Both the position numbers and the translations under genes were made by a program. Shown piece by piece: positions 1 through 11,312 of a stretch of 64,000 nucleotides of DNA (the first letter of the stretch is position 1; every line of letters begins with the position of its first letter). Source of the DNA: Roseiarcus sp963709185 (GTDB lineage Bacteria > Pseudomonadota > Alphaproteobacteria > Rhizobiales > Beijerinckiaceae); NCBI GenBank assembly GCA_963709185.1, contig CAVPVQ010000015.1, forward strand, positions 664,665 through 728,664. Direction: 5' to 3'. The notes under the pieces were generated by a model. It did no database searches and had not been told where the DNA came from. It saw only the letters and a list, made by a program, of their open reading frames with translations.

Positions 1-202
1 CGCCGATCAGCGACAACCCGTCCATCTTGGGCAGCATGCGGTCCACTACTGCGACGTCATAGTCGCCCTCGCGCGCCAGGTCATAGCCGTCGAGACCGTC
101 GGCGGCGTGGTCGGCCAGATGGCCCGCCTCGCGGAAAGCCTTGGTCAGATAGGCCGCCGCGTCGCGGTCGTCTTCGATGATGAGAACGCGCATGGAGGAC
201 AT
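1..202 (-). CDS. Response regulator, OmpR-type receiver domain (partial, C-terminus outside window)
   Basis: The minus strand encodes the first 67 residues of a receiver domain, beginning MSSMRVLIIEDDRDAAAY. The acidic pocket is E10-D11-D12 and the likely phospho-acceptor is D54 in the VVDRMLPKMDG motif. The output domain lies beyond the window edge; OmpR/PhoB type is inferred from the receiver style. I chose the ATG at 202 rather than the one at 193 because an AGGAG lies 7 bases upstream of it. degP lies upstream on the same strand, an arrangement common in Hyphomicrobiales where a sensor kinase follows, but a strong terminator between them suggests separate transcription. Confidence 0.9.
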   Translation of the reverse strand, partial: MSSMRVLIIEDDRDAAAYLTKAFREAGHLADHAADGLDGYDLAREGDYDVAVVDRMLPKMDGLSLIG

Positions 203-262
203 ATAGCCTCTCCTTTTCCAACGGCCAAAGGCCAGGCGATCCCGGCCTTCGACAAAGCAAAA

Positions 263-293
263 GCGGCAGGCCGGGGGGCGCCCGGCCTGCCGC
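263..293 (-). terminator. Rho-independent terminator after degP
   Basis: A perfect 13-bp inverted repeat (arms 263-275 and 281-293, 5-base loop) lies about 90 bases past the degP stop. Read on the minus strand the hairpin is followed by TTTTGCTTTG, the expected T-rich tail. It would separate degP from the response-regulator gene. Confidence 0.85.
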
Positions 294-381
294 CTCGAAG
301 ACGGCGCCGCGTCACGCAGGGGAGGCGTGCGGCGGCGCCGGACCGGCTTCAGACGGGGACAGTCTGAAGCCAACCGTCAGT

Positions 382-1878
382 TCAGGACGCCGATTGCGTG
401 GACAGGGCGACGTAGTGGAACGTGTCGCCCGACTTCACGCGCAGCAGAACCGCCTTGTGGCCGCCGGCCTTGGCCGCCTCGAACGCCGCCGAAATGTCGG
501 AGGCGCTGGTGACCGGCTTGCCGCCGGCGTCCAGAATGAGGTCGCCCGCCTGCAGGCCTTTCTCCGCGGCGACGCTGTCCGGATTGACGTCGGCGACGCG
601 CACGCCCTCGCGGCCGTTGCCGGTCGGTTCGACGGTCAGACCGAGCTTGGCGAGCTGATCGCCGTTGTCCGACGATGACGATTCGGCCTTGGCCTCCTTG
701 CCGGCCGCCATCGCGGCGAGCTTCACGCTGATGGTCTGCGTGGCGCCGTCGCGGATGACGCTGAGCTCGGCGGTCTTGCTGGGCCCGAGCAGGGCGATCT
801 TGCGCGCCAGCTCCTTCGGATCGGCGACGGCCTCGCCGTTGACCGAGGTGATGACGTCGCCGGTCTTGACGCCCGCCGCCGCGGCCGGAGAGCCGGGCTG
901 CGCCCGCGACACCAGCGCGCCGGAGGCCGCCTTGATGCCGAGGCTGTCGGCGATGTCGGCGGTGACCGGCTGGATCTCGACGCCGAGCCAGCCGCGCGCC
1001 ACCGAGCCGTGGTCCTTGAGTGACTGCACCACCGATTTGACGACGTCGCTGGAGATCGCAAAGCCGATGCCGACGCTGCCGCCGGACGGCGAGAAGATCG
1101 CCGTGTTGACGCCAACCACCTGGCCTTCGCCGTTGAAGGTCGGGCCGCCCGAGTTGCCGCGATTGACCGGCGCGTCGATCTGCAGGAAATCGTCGTAGGG
1201 GCCGGAGCCGATGTCGCGGCCGCGCGCCGAAACGATGCCCGCGGTCACGGTGCCGCCAAGCCCGAACGGGTTGCCGACCGCGATCACCCAGTCGCCCACC
1301 CGCGGCGCCTGATCGGCGAAGCTGACGAACGGATAGTCGCCGCCTTCCTTGACCTTCAGCAGCGCCAGGTCGGTCTTGGCGTCGGTGCCGATGACCTTGG
1401 CGGGGATCGTCTTGCCGTCGACCGTGGTGACGGTGACGTCGGTGGCGTGATCGACGACGTGGTTGTTGGTGACGATATAGCCGTCAGCCGAAATGAAGAA
1501 GCCGGAGCCCTGGGCCATCTGCAGGTGCGGGTGGCGCGGCTTCATGCCGTCGCCGTCCTGATTTTCGCCGAACTGGCGGAAGAACCGGTCGAGCGGGCTG
1601 CCCGGCGCGAATTGCGGGAGCTGCGGCTGTTCCGACTGCTCGTCGCTGGCGTCGGAAATCTTGACCTTGACCGACACCACCGCGCCTTTCACGCGATCGA
1701 CGACGTCGGCGAACGAGGCCGGGCCGGCCGGCGCGACGGTCGTCGCCGTGGTGGCGGCTTGGGACATCTGCGGAGCGGTTCCGAGCGCCACGCCGCCGAT
1801 CGCGACGATGGCGACGGCGCCGAGCAAGGCGGCGCGCATGGAGCGCGGCCGAACGCCGGACGAAGTGGGCAATGGCAT
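382..1878 (-). CDS. degP: Do-family periplasmic serine protease (DegP/HtrA)
   Basis: A 498-residue periplasmic protease/chaperone that degrades misfolded envelope proteins. The N-terminus has a basic stretch and a hydrophobic signal segment (about residues 14-34, AALLGAVAIVAIGG). The trypsin-like domain shows the full triad: H140 (TNNHVVD), D170 (KTDLALL) and S243 (GNSGGP). Two PDZ domains follow, at roughly 295-385 and 405-490. Length and layout are normal for the family. The ATG at 1878 has AGGAG about 8 bases upstream. A hairpin terminator follows. The next gene on this strand is a response regulator, a pairing that suggests envelope-stress control. A second, frameshifted Do protease lies at 20224-21616. 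Confidence 0.95.
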   Translation of the reverse strand: MPLPTSSGVRPRSMRAALLGAVAIVAIGGVALGTAPQMSQAATTATTVAPAGPASFADVVDRVKGAVVSVKVKISDASDEQSEQPQLPQFAPGSPLDRFFRQFGENQDGDGMKPRHPHLQMAQGSGFFISADGYIVTNNHVVDHATDVTVTTVDGKTIPAKVIGTDAKTDLALLKVKEGGDYPFVSFADQAPRVGDWVIAVGNPFGLGGTVTAGIVSARGRDIGSGPYDDFLQIDAPVNRGNSGGPTFNGEGQVVGVNTAIFSPSGGSVGIGFAISSDVVKSVVQSLKDHGSVARGWLGVEIQPVTADIADSLGIKAASGALVSRAQPGSPAAAAGVKTGDVITSVNGEAVADPKELARKIALLGPSKTAELSVIRDGATQTISVKLAAMAAGKEAKAESSSSDNGDQLAKLGLTVEPTGNGREGVRVADVNPDSVAAEKGLQAGDLILDAGGKPVTSASDISAAFEAAKAGGHKAVLLRVKSGDTFHYVALSTQSAS

Positions 1879-2037
1879 CGTGTTTCTCCTGAGGTCGAAA
1901 TGCCAGCGCGGACAATTCGGCTGGCGATCGAGGCGGAGAATGAAGCGAGTCGGCTTACGAGCCGGTGGCGCGGATATGAAAGGTTGGTAATCTTGGCAGG
2001 CGGGGCGAGCCCGCCGTCCTGAGCGCGGAGGTCGACG

Positions 2038-3035
2038 TTACGGCGTCAGACTCTCCAGCAGCGCCTTGTGGAACGCCTCGGGGTCCTGGATCTGCGGGGC
2101 ATGGCCGAGGTCGGGGAACTCGATCAGCCTCGCGCCGGGGATCGCGCGGGCCGCGTCCTTGCCGAGTTCGGGATAGTCGCCGAGCTTGGCGCGTTGTTCC
2201 GGCGGCGCGAGATCCTTGCCGATCGCGGTCGTATCCTTGTCGCCGATCATCAGCACGACCGGAACGGCGAGCTGGCCGAATTCATAGAGCACCGGCTGGG
2301 TGTAGATCATGTCGTCGAGCAGCGCCGAATCCCAGGCGACCACTCGGCGTCCGCGATACATCCCGACCAGCATGTCGACCCAGCGCTGGTATTCCGGCTT
2401 CCACTCGCCGGCGTAATAGGTCGCCTGCTCATAGGCGCGCAGGCTTTCGGCGGTGGTCTTGCGTTCGCGCTCAAACCATTGGTCGACGCTGATCGAGGGA
2501 ACGCCCTTGGTCTTCCAGTCTTCGAGCCCGATCGGATCGACGAGAACCAGCCGCTGGACCTCGCCGGGATACATCAGGGCGTAGCGTATCCCCAGCATGC
2601 CGCCGGTGGAGTGGCCGATGATCGTCGCCTTCCCGACGCCGAGCGAGGCGAGCAAGGCCTGCGTGTTGCGGGCGAGCTGCTGAAAGGTGAACTGATAACC
2701 GAACGGCTTGCTCGACTTGCAGAAGCCGATCTGGTCGGGCGCGATGACGCGATAGCCGGCGTCGCTGAGGACCTTGATCGTGGCCTCCCAGGTCGCGCCG
2801 CAGAAATTCTTGCCGTGCAGCAGCACCGCCGTCCCGCGCTCCGGCGCCGACGGCGGCGACGTCCATATAGGCCATGTGCAGATCCTGGCCCTGCGACTTG
2901 AAGGCGAATTGCTGGACCGGAAAGGGATAGTCGAAGCCCTCGAGTTCGGGGCCATAGGATGGGGATTGCGCGAGCGGCGGGAGGGGTCGTCAGGCAGAAT
3001 AAAGCGAGGATCGACAGCGACAGGCGGCGAAACAT
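2038..3035 (-). pseudogene. Alpha/beta hydrolase, secreted, with two frameshifts
   Basis: The reconstructed product starts at the ATG at 3035 with a signal peptide (MFRRLSLSILALFCLTTPP...ARA), then changes frame near 2970 into SPSYGPELEGFDYPFPVQQF, and again near 2850 into the main frame with APERGTAVLLHGKNFCG. The main body is a typical alpha/beta hydrolase: oxyanion HGKNFCG, nucleophile elbow GHSTGG, a late acid in IGDKDTT and the histidine in LGHAPQ. Substrate cannot be told. Both shifts are in GC-rich low-complexity sequence (the second in a CCGCCGTCGGCG stretch), so sequencing error is as likely as true decay. Upstream (3036-3227) no gene is seen. Confidence 0.75.
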
Positions 3036-3227
3036 GGAAGCGGCCCTCGCACGAAGCGCAGCGACCCAACAGTTAGTGGGCGGGCACCATTTCGCACCGG
3101 AACTGGGCCGCAAAAGGGCGAACCGACCATTGTGCCGACGCGGCAATTCCAAAGATACTTGCCCTATCCGCACCCGTCCCGGCTACGAGGAAAATCGAAC
3201 GGCGGACTAGGAAGCTAAATCTGGCAG

Positions 3228-4061
3228 TTAATCTTGGTATTCGTCCTCTGGGTTGTCGGAGGGAGTGAAGTTTCCTTGGCGATCCCAAACGCGCAAAAAG
3301 CCGGTCTCCAACAATCGGCCGTTTCGATTCCGATATTGAATACGGCCCACGACGCAAAGTTCGGCTTGAGGATCGTCAAGGGCAACGTCATTTCCCGTGG
3401 CTTCGACCCAAATGACTAATCGCTCTCCGCTCGTAAGAGTGACGGGTTGTGGCAATCGGCGAAGTCCAGCATTCACCCCCGGAGGAAGCCATCCTCCGCG
3501 TCCGATGCGCATCGCCAGATCACGACCAAAACTTTCAACGATGGCGTCTGTTTCTCCGACATTTGTTACGGTAACCCAGACTCCTTGCGCACCGTCTGCA
3601 TTGGGCCACGGGCCTTGAATAAAACGGACGATAATTTTGGGCCTATGAGTCGCAACGAATTGTTGGCGCGCGAGGTCGGCGGACTCGCGCGCTGCGCTAG
3701 CGACTTCTTTGGCGTCAGCCAAGCTTTCGCGGATGAGATAGAGTTGCCAAAGAAAGAGCAACGCTTGAGCTACGCCTACGAATATCAAATATCCCGTAAA
3801 GCGAGCAACCCACCAATCGGAAGAATGTTTCTCGCTGTCTTGTCCAAGACAATCGTCGGCATTGGCACTGCCATTGCGGGAGTCCAATGTCGTCTCTGGC
3901 AGCTTGCCGCTCTCGGATCGGCCATGTTTGCTGCAAGAATCATTTGTTGCTGGTCCTAGCAGGACGGGATTTTGAATTGAAAACGATAGTACCAATACTC
4001 CCATCGCTAGAAATAATAGGACGCCAAAAAACGGGCGATCGATTTTTTGTATCGTCAGCAT
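3228..4061 (-). CDS. Hypothetical membrane protein, two transmembrane segments and a beta-rich tail
   Basis: A 277-residue protein I cannot assign to a named family. There are two likely membrane helices, about residues 13-31 (FGVLLFLAMGVLVLSFSI) and 88-108 (FTGYLIFVGVAQALLFLWQLY). A short coiled-coil-like stretch follows (ESLADAKEVASAARESADLARQQ), then a soluble C-terminal domain containing VRFIQGPWP and WVTVTNVGETDAIV, which looks like a beta-sandwich. The start codon overlaps the 3' end of the neighbouring IS1595 transposase fragment. Base composition is less GC-rich than the flanking housekeeping genes, so it probably arrived with mobile DNA. Similar architectures are common as uncharacterised proteins in Hyphomicrobiales. 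Confidence 0.65.
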   Translation of the reverse strand: MLTIQKIDRPFFGVLLFLAMGVLVLSFSIQNPVLLGPATNDSCSKHGRSESGKLPETTLDSRNGSANADDCLGQDSEKHSSDWWVARFTGYLIFVGVAQALLFLWQLYLIRESLADAKEVASAARESADLARQQFVATHRPKIIVRFIQGPWPNADGAQGVWVTVTNVGETDAIVESFGRDLAMRIGRGGWLPPGVNAGLRRLPQPVTLTSGERLVIWVEATGNDVALDDPQAELCVVGRIQYRNRNGRLLETGFLRVWDRQGNFTPSDNPEDEYQD

Positions 4062-4480
4062 CCCTTGATCGCCGCCCCAAAGATGTCCGCGTTCAAGCAG
4101 TGGTCATAGCGGAACTGGAATTCGGCGACGTAAAGCGGCGGATATTTGACGCTGACCTTGCGGAAGGTGCCAACTATCCCGCGCTTGATGAGCGACCAGA
4201 AGCCTTCGATCGTATGTGTATGAACCGCTCCGACGACATATTCGCCCCGCGCGTGATCGATCGTGGCGTGCTGAGGAAACTCCCGGTTCAGATACTTGTA
4301 GCCGGTCCATCTATCGGTGCAAAGCAAGCTAACTTTGTGAGAAACGGCCTCGCGCACGAAGCCCTCCAAGGTCTTGGCCTGAAAGTTTTCCATGACGCGG
4401 GCAACGACGTTGCCCTTGCGGCGAACAGCACCGACCACAATCGCCGAAATTAGGACACTCCCTCCCTCAAACTCAGACAT
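4055..4480 (-). pseudogene. IS1595-family transposase fragment (5' truncated)
   Basis: Only the C-terminal half of an ISXO2/IS1595-type DDE transposase remains (141 codons). The central catalytic aspartate is in LLCTDRWTGYKY and the final catalytic residue is in HTIEGFWSLIKRG. The N-terminal zinc-binding and first catalytic regions are missing; upstream sequence runs straight into the 3' end of ssb. It differs in sequence from the IS1595 copy at 8620-10535, so it is not a fragment of that element. No inverted repeats were found around it. Confidence 0.85.
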
Positions 4481-4562
4481 TCAAGGGCAACGTAGGACAG
4501 CACTGGGCTATTGCGCGATCGTCAGCAACCGACCGATCGCGCCCGGCGCCGTTGAGCGCCCC

Positions 4563-5061
4563 TCAGAACGGAATGTCGTCGTCCATGTCCGCCGCCGCCG
4601 CCGCCCCCGCCGCCGGCCATCGCCGGGCGCTTGTCGACCGGCGAGGAGCGGCCGAAGCTCGCGGCGGGGGCGCGCTCTTCGCCGGCGAAGCTGTCGCCCG
4701 AGCCGCCGGCGCGCGAATCCAGCAGCGTCAGTTCGCCGCGAAAGCGCTGCAGCACGACTTCGGTGGTGTATTTCTCGACGCCGGCCGGATCGGTCCATTT
4801 GCGCGTCTGCAACTGGCCCTCGAGATAGACCTTCGAGCCCTTCTTGCAATATTGCTCGACGATCTTGCCGATCTGGTCGTTGAAGATCACCACATTATGC
4901 CATTCGGTGCGTTCCTTGCGCTCGCCGGTCGCCTTGTCGCGCCACGTATCCGACGTGGCGAGGCGGATGTTGACGACCTGGTCGCCGGAATTGAGCCGCC
5001 GCACTTCGGGGTCGCGGCCCAGATTGCCCACCAGAATGACCTTGTTGACGCTGCCCGACAT
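4563..5061 (-). CDS. ssb: Single-stranded DNA-binding protein, frameshift before the acidic tail
   Basis: SSB coats single-stranded DNA during replication and repair. The OB-fold is clear (SVNKVILVGNLGRDPEVRR at the start, WHNVVIFN, KGSKVYLEGQLQTRKW). The ATG at 5061 is preceded by AGGAG about 9 bases upstream; an upstream ATG at 5076 would add five residues and leave this site inside the gene. After a glycine run (about 4590-4610) the open frame reads HGRRHSVL, but the neighbouring frame reads DMDDDIPF followed by a stop at 4563-4565, the canonical SSB C-terminal tip that recruits partner proteins. A single-base indel in the GGC/GGGGG tract explains this. The gene is divergent from uvrA and shares an SOS box with it. 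Confidence 0.92.
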
Positions 5062-5241
5062 CTCGCTCTCCTGCACCCGCCGCGCCGCACGCGCGCGATC
5101 CTGTTCGCATCGGCTCGCCTGAGACTACCGCTTCGCGGACGCCGACGCCGCCCCGCGTTGCCCTTATCCACAGCCGGCGCGGCGCGCCGTCATTTGGCGT
5201 GGCGCGCATTCGCACTACATTAGGGGCGCCCGCTATCATTT

Positions 5242-5256
5242 GTTCCGTTTTTGTTC
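5242..5256. promoter_or_regulatory. LexA (SOS) box between ssb and uvrA
   Basis: GTTC at 5242-5245 and GTTC at 5253-5256 are separated by exactly seven bases. GTTC-N7-GTTC is the known direct-repeat LexA operator of alphaproteobacteria. It lies 65 bases upstream of the uvrA ATG and about 180 bases upstream of ssb, two genes known to be SOS-controlled in this class. Confidence 0.85.
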
Positions 5257-5320
5257 TAGCATCGCTGCGCGCCCGACGCAAGCCCGCGCGAAGCAATTCT
5301 TATCCGTTCTGAAGGTTCAC

Positions 5321-8272
<2,952 letters not shown>

Positions 8273-8342
8273 GAAGCCGTGGTTCTCGGAAGCAAGCAAC
8301 TGCCATGATTTCTGTATTGTTGCCCAAATATTTAATCTGCGA

Positions 8343-8619
8343 ATGGCTTCACATAAAAATCAACATTACGTTCCCCGGTGCTATCTGAAACCCTTCACCT
8401 TGAATGGGATTGGTCTGGCCATTAACCTGTATAACATTGATCGGCGAAAGGGCTTTCGTGGCGCGTCGGTGAAGGGGCAATGTTCTCGGAGTTATTTTTA
8501 CGGCGACGATTTGCGTTTGGAGAAATTGCTTCAAAAATCGGAGGCTTTATACGCAGCGACCATTCGAAACATTAGGCAACGCGACTATCGGCTGAGTGAA
8601 CTGGACAAGGTCGTTCTCC
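8343..8619 (+). pseudogene. DUF4238-like protein, 5' part, interrupted by IS1595 element
   Basis: The N-terminal part begins MASHKNQHYVPRCYLKPF, the signature opening of DUF4238 proteins (KNQHYVPQxYLxxF). It runs in frame to the insertion point of the IS1595-like element. Removing that element and one copy of the target duplication restores the frame into the piece at 10544-11254 (LDKVVLRHFCLLQHC). Function of DUF4238 proteins is not established; they are common in accessory regions. The fragment is less GC-rich than uvrA, consistent with transfer. Confidence 0.8.
8612..8619. repeat. Target-site duplication, left copy (CGTTCTCC)
   Basis: CGTTCTCC directly precedes the left inverted repeat and is repeated exactly at 10536-10543 directly after the right one. 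Eight bases is the duplication length known for the IS1595 family. Confidence 0.9.
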
Positions 8620-8643
8620 GGCAATTATCACCTTGACATAGTA
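8620..8643 (+). repeat. IS1595 element left terminal inverted repeat
   Basis: 24 bases starting GGCAATTATCACCTTGACAT, identical to the reverse complement of 10512-10535. Confidence 0.95.
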
Positions 8644-8682
8644 GCGCCGATATGTTGATATGGCTCTCATAAGGAGCTAGCC

Positions 8683-9602
8683 ATGTCCAACCTTTCAAAC
8701 CCGATCTTTCACGACGAAACCAAAGCCCGCGAATGGCTTGAAGCACGGGTTTGGGCGAAGGGTCGCGATCTGCCCGCATTGCGGCGTGGTCGATCAAGTC
8801 GACGCTCATGAAGGGCAAGACGCATCGCGCACGGCCTCTATCAGTGCAACGCTTGCCGCGAGCCGTTCACCGTGACGGTCGGAACGCTTTACGAGCGCTA
8901 GCAAGATTCCGCTGCATACGTGGCTGGCCGTGACGCATCTGATGATGGCTTCAAAGAAGGGAATGAGCGCCCTTCAAATCAGCCGCATGATCGGCAAGCC
9001 TTACAAGACGGTTTGGTTTTTTGTCATCGCATTCGCGAGTCGTTGAAGCCGGCGCCCGATCTTGCGCCGCTCGGCGGCGCAAAACAAAGTGGTCGAGGCC
9101 GACGAAAGCTATGTCGGCGGCAAAGCCAAAAACCGCGCGCATCGCAAGCCCGCACCGAAGGAAGCGGTATTCTCGCTTGTCGAGCGCGACGGCAACGTGC
9201 GCTCGTTTCACATGCCGACCGTTTCAGCCAAAACTCTTGCGCCCGATCATTAGCGCCAACGTCAACAAGGCGAGCGCCCTCATGACGGACGAAAGCCCGA
9301 TCTATCCGAAGATCGGGGCCGCGTTCGCCTGCATGGCACGGTGAACCAGCAGCGCCAACGAATATGCCCGCGCGTTTTTCTGGCACTCGAATACGGTCGA
9401 GGGTTATTTCAGCCTCTTGAAGCGCGCGGTGTTTGGGACGTTCCATCACGTCTCCGAGGCGCATTTGCACCGCTACACGGCGGAACAGGATTACAAGTGG
9501 AACACGCGCAAGATGACCGATTTTGCGCGCTTCTCGCAGTCAATCGGCGGCATTGTCGGAAAGCGATTGACGTATCGGCGAGCTAACGAAGCGCGAGCCT
9601 AA
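8683..9602 (+). pseudogene. IS1595-family transposase, multiply frameshifted
   Basis: The ATG at 8683 follows AAGGAG. The transposase is recognisable in pieces from different frames: MSNLSNPIFHDETKAREWLE, a zinc-binding CPHCG...CNAC motif, a helix-turn-helix-like stretch (GMSALQISRMIGKPYKTVW), the first catalytic residues in VVEADESYVGGKAKN and the terminal NTVEGYFSLLKRAVFGTFHH with the catalytic glutamate. At least five frame changes and an early stop (8895-8900) mean it cannot make a full protein as written. Confidence 0.9.
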
Positions 9603-9608
9603 GAGGTT

Positions 9609-9845
9609 TTAGATTTTGAGCCGGACTTTTGCACGCATATCGCTGGGAGATGCAATTCGTGCGGAGCGGGAAGTAGACCACGCGACCACCAGATCGTCGT
9701 CAATAGCATCTACCACCAGCGCCGGCGCGCCGCCGCTGTTGAGCCGAACCCAATCGCCAATTACAATCTTTGATCGCGGGAACTGTTTTCCCTTTGCGAC
9801 AACCAAAAGGTCGCTGCTAAGGTATATAGCTTGTAAAACTGACAT
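9609..9845 (-). CDS. Small DUF2158-like protein, passenger in IS1595 element
   Basis: A 78-residue protein whose core, IVIGDWVRLNSGGAPALVVD, matches the GDxVxLxSGGPxMxV pattern of DUF2158/YodC proteins, small SH3-like beta proteins of unknown function. I chose the ATG at 9845 (MSVLQAIYLSSD) because AAGGA lies about 8 bases upstream; an alternative start lies 13 codons earlier. It is divergent from a second, plainer DUF2158 gene 40 bases away. Both lie between the transposase and the right end of the element. Confidence 0.6.
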   Translation of the reverse strand: MSVLQAIYLSSDLLVVAKGKQFPRSKIVIGDWVRLNSGGAPALVVDAIDDDLVVAWSTSRSARIASPSDMRAKVRLKI

Positions 9846-9884
9846 TTTACATCCTTGGGAGCGTGATAATGGCGGAGAAAGCAA

Positions 9885-10091
9885 ATGATCGCTGGCGATG
9901 TCGTGATGCTAAAGTCGGGCGGCCCTCAGATGACCGTCACAAGTGTCGATACAAACGCGCTAGGAACGCTGTTAGTCTTTTGCGTTTGGTTCGAAGGTAA
10001 CAAGCCCATTGAGGCCAGCTTTCCGGCCATCACAGTTGTTCGGAACGCAGAACGCGGGCTAGTGCGTGCGGACGCCCGATGCGGGCGTTGA
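9885..10091 (+). CDS. DUF2158 (YodC-like) small protein, passenger in IS1595 element
   Basis: A 68-residue protein beginning MIAGDVVMLKSGGPQMTV, the DUF2158 signature, with VCVWFEGNKPIEASFPAI-like continuation (VFCVWFEGNKPIEASFP). GGAG precedes the ATG. The last ten residues or so may be read-through into unrelated sequence. No enzymatic residues are apparent. It forms a divergent pair with the gene at 9609-9845, which carries the same motif. Confidence 0.75.
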   Translation: MIAGDVVMLKSGGPQMTVTSVDTNALGTLLVFCVWFEGNKPIEASFPAITVVRNAERGLVRADARCGR

Positions 10092-10121
10092 GACGATTTT
10101 GAACGCGCGCGGATCGGAGCG

Positions 10122-10179
10122 CTGCGCGGCGCGCTGGCGCGAAGGCCGCCGCGCAAGGCGCGCGACGAGGCGGCGGAGT
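10122..10179 (+). repeat. Second copy of the uvrA 3' end inside the IS1595 element
   Basis: 54 of 58 bases match 8213-8270, the codons for the last residues of UvrA (LRAALARRPPRKAREEAAE); the copy would read LRGALARRPPRKARDEAAE and, lacking the stop, runs on. It sits about 1.9 kb from the original in the same orientation, immediately before a DUF559-like gene. Confidence 0.9.
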
Positions 10180-10264
10180 ACAGCGCTTCCCCTACTCCCA
10201 AAGGGAGAGGTGCCGGGGGTGAGGGGACGCCCCTGGGAGGAAAGAGCGATGAGCTGCGAGCATC

Positions 10265-10505
10265 GTGGGAGAATTCGCGCGCGCCTTGCGCAAGCGCCAG
10301 ATGCGCGCGAAGGGGGCCTTTTTCGAGGATCTTCTCTGGGAGCGCCTGCGCGGCACGCGCTTTCATCGCGCGAAATTGCGGCGGCAAGTCGCATTCGATC
10401 GTTTCGTGGTCGATTTCTATTGCCGCGCGGCGAAGCTCATCGTTGAGCTCGACGGGAAACGAGCACGAATGGTTTGCCGATTACAACGCATCACAGTCTA
10501 CCTAT
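10265..10505 (+). pseudogene. DUF559-domain (Vsr-like endonuclease fold) protein, truncated and frameshifted
   Basis: The start, GEFARALRKRQMRAKGAFFE, and the stretch FHRAKLRRQVAFDRFVVDFY followed by AKLIVELDG match DUF559 proteins, which share the very-short-patch-repair endonuclease fold. After ELDG the frame shifts: the adjacent frame gives NEHEWFADYNA, the expected continuation. The C-terminal third is then cut off by the right end of the IS1595 element. A GTG at 10265 is the likely start. Confidence 0.75.
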
Positions 10506-10511
10506 TGCGGT

Positions 10512-10535
10512 TACTATGTCAAGGTGATAATTGCC
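10512..10535 (-). repeat. IS1595 element right terminal inverted repeat
   Basis: Reverse complement of 8620-8643, 24 of 24 bases. The 8-bp duplication CGTTCTCC follows at 10536-10543. Confidence 0.95.
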
Positions 10536-10543
10536 CGTTCTCC

Positions 10544-11254
10544 GCCATTTTTGTCTTCTTCAGCATTGTCGGACTGAAGCAGCGTCACAGCGGGCGGCAT
10601 TGGTTTTTTCCGAAGTAGCGGATATCGCCTTCGGTGACACTGTTCTCCATGATTTGCGCACCACGATCCGGGATGCCGTTCAAATATCAATGCGCAACTT
10701 CGGCGATATAATGGGTGTTACGGACGATCTCAAAGTTTGTCTAATTCGCAATAAAACCCATAGGCCGTTTGTTACTTCTGACGATCCAGCAATTTTGACG
10801 AACCGGTCGGGTATTCCAGGACCCGCGGGCACAGGGCCTGAGTTGTGGCGTGGGCAGCGCCGGCGCGCTATTTTTCTTTCCGCTTACGCCTGATATCATG
10901 TGTGTAATTTACGACGGGGATGTCTATAGCATGCCGAGCGAGGGAGGATGGGTCGTCACGCATAAGGTAGGCGACGTTGACGCATTCAATCAACACCAGT
11001 TTCTGGGTTGCATGGCGAATATCTATTTTTTGGATTGGGAGAATTTGCACGCGGTCGAACAGGCGTTTGCCGAATCCTTACCACGCCGCCCCGAGGTGAG
11101 GCACGAGGTTGTCACGGCCTCGATGGAACATGAGGACTCCGGGGGAAAAAAATATCGAGTTGTGGGACGTGAGGAAATTGGAGATCAAGGTGAAACACTG
11201 ATTTCACGTAAAGAACGTCAGGCCACGACCTGCATTTTGGCCGTCAAGCGTTAG
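10544..11254 (+). pseudogene. DUF4238-like protein, 3' part, after IS1595 insertion
   Basis: In frame with the 8343-8619 fragment once the element is removed. It contains the DUF4238 signature RPFVTSDDPAILTN and, after a further single-base frameshift near 10850, ALFFFPLTPDIMCVIYD, the family's FxPLxPxxxLxxY motif. The tail ends KERQATTCILAVKR. Reassembled length would be about 330 residues. Two independent lesions (insertion and frameshift) make it inactive as written. Confidence 0.75.
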
Positions 11255-11312
11255 ATGGCGGAGCAAGCGACGAATTTATTCAAACGGAACCGGAACCGGA
11301 TTTGTTCGTCAC

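Larger units (their letters stand above)
8620..10535. mobile_element. IS1595-family-like insertion element with passenger genes (1916 bp)
   Basis: Perfect 24-bp terminal inverted repeats (8620-8643 and 10512-10535) begin GGCAATTATCACCTTGACAT. An 8-bp direct repeat flanks both ends. The left half holds a heavily frameshifted IS1595 transposase. The right half holds two divergently oriented DUF2158 genes, a copy of the uvrA 3' end and a broken DUF559 gene. Passenger genes are unusual for simple insertion sequences but have been described in the IS1595 family. The terminal repeats and target duplication are exact although the transposase is badly broken, so either the insertion is recent and was mobilised in trans, or part of the damage is sequencing error. 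Confidence 0.9.

Noticed and set aside
9603..10535. Integrative element attached at the uvrA 3' end with att repeats
   Set aside because: The 58-bp uvrA copy suggested this, but exact inverted repeats and the 8-bp duplication show insertion into the DUF4238 gene by transposition; no integrase is present.
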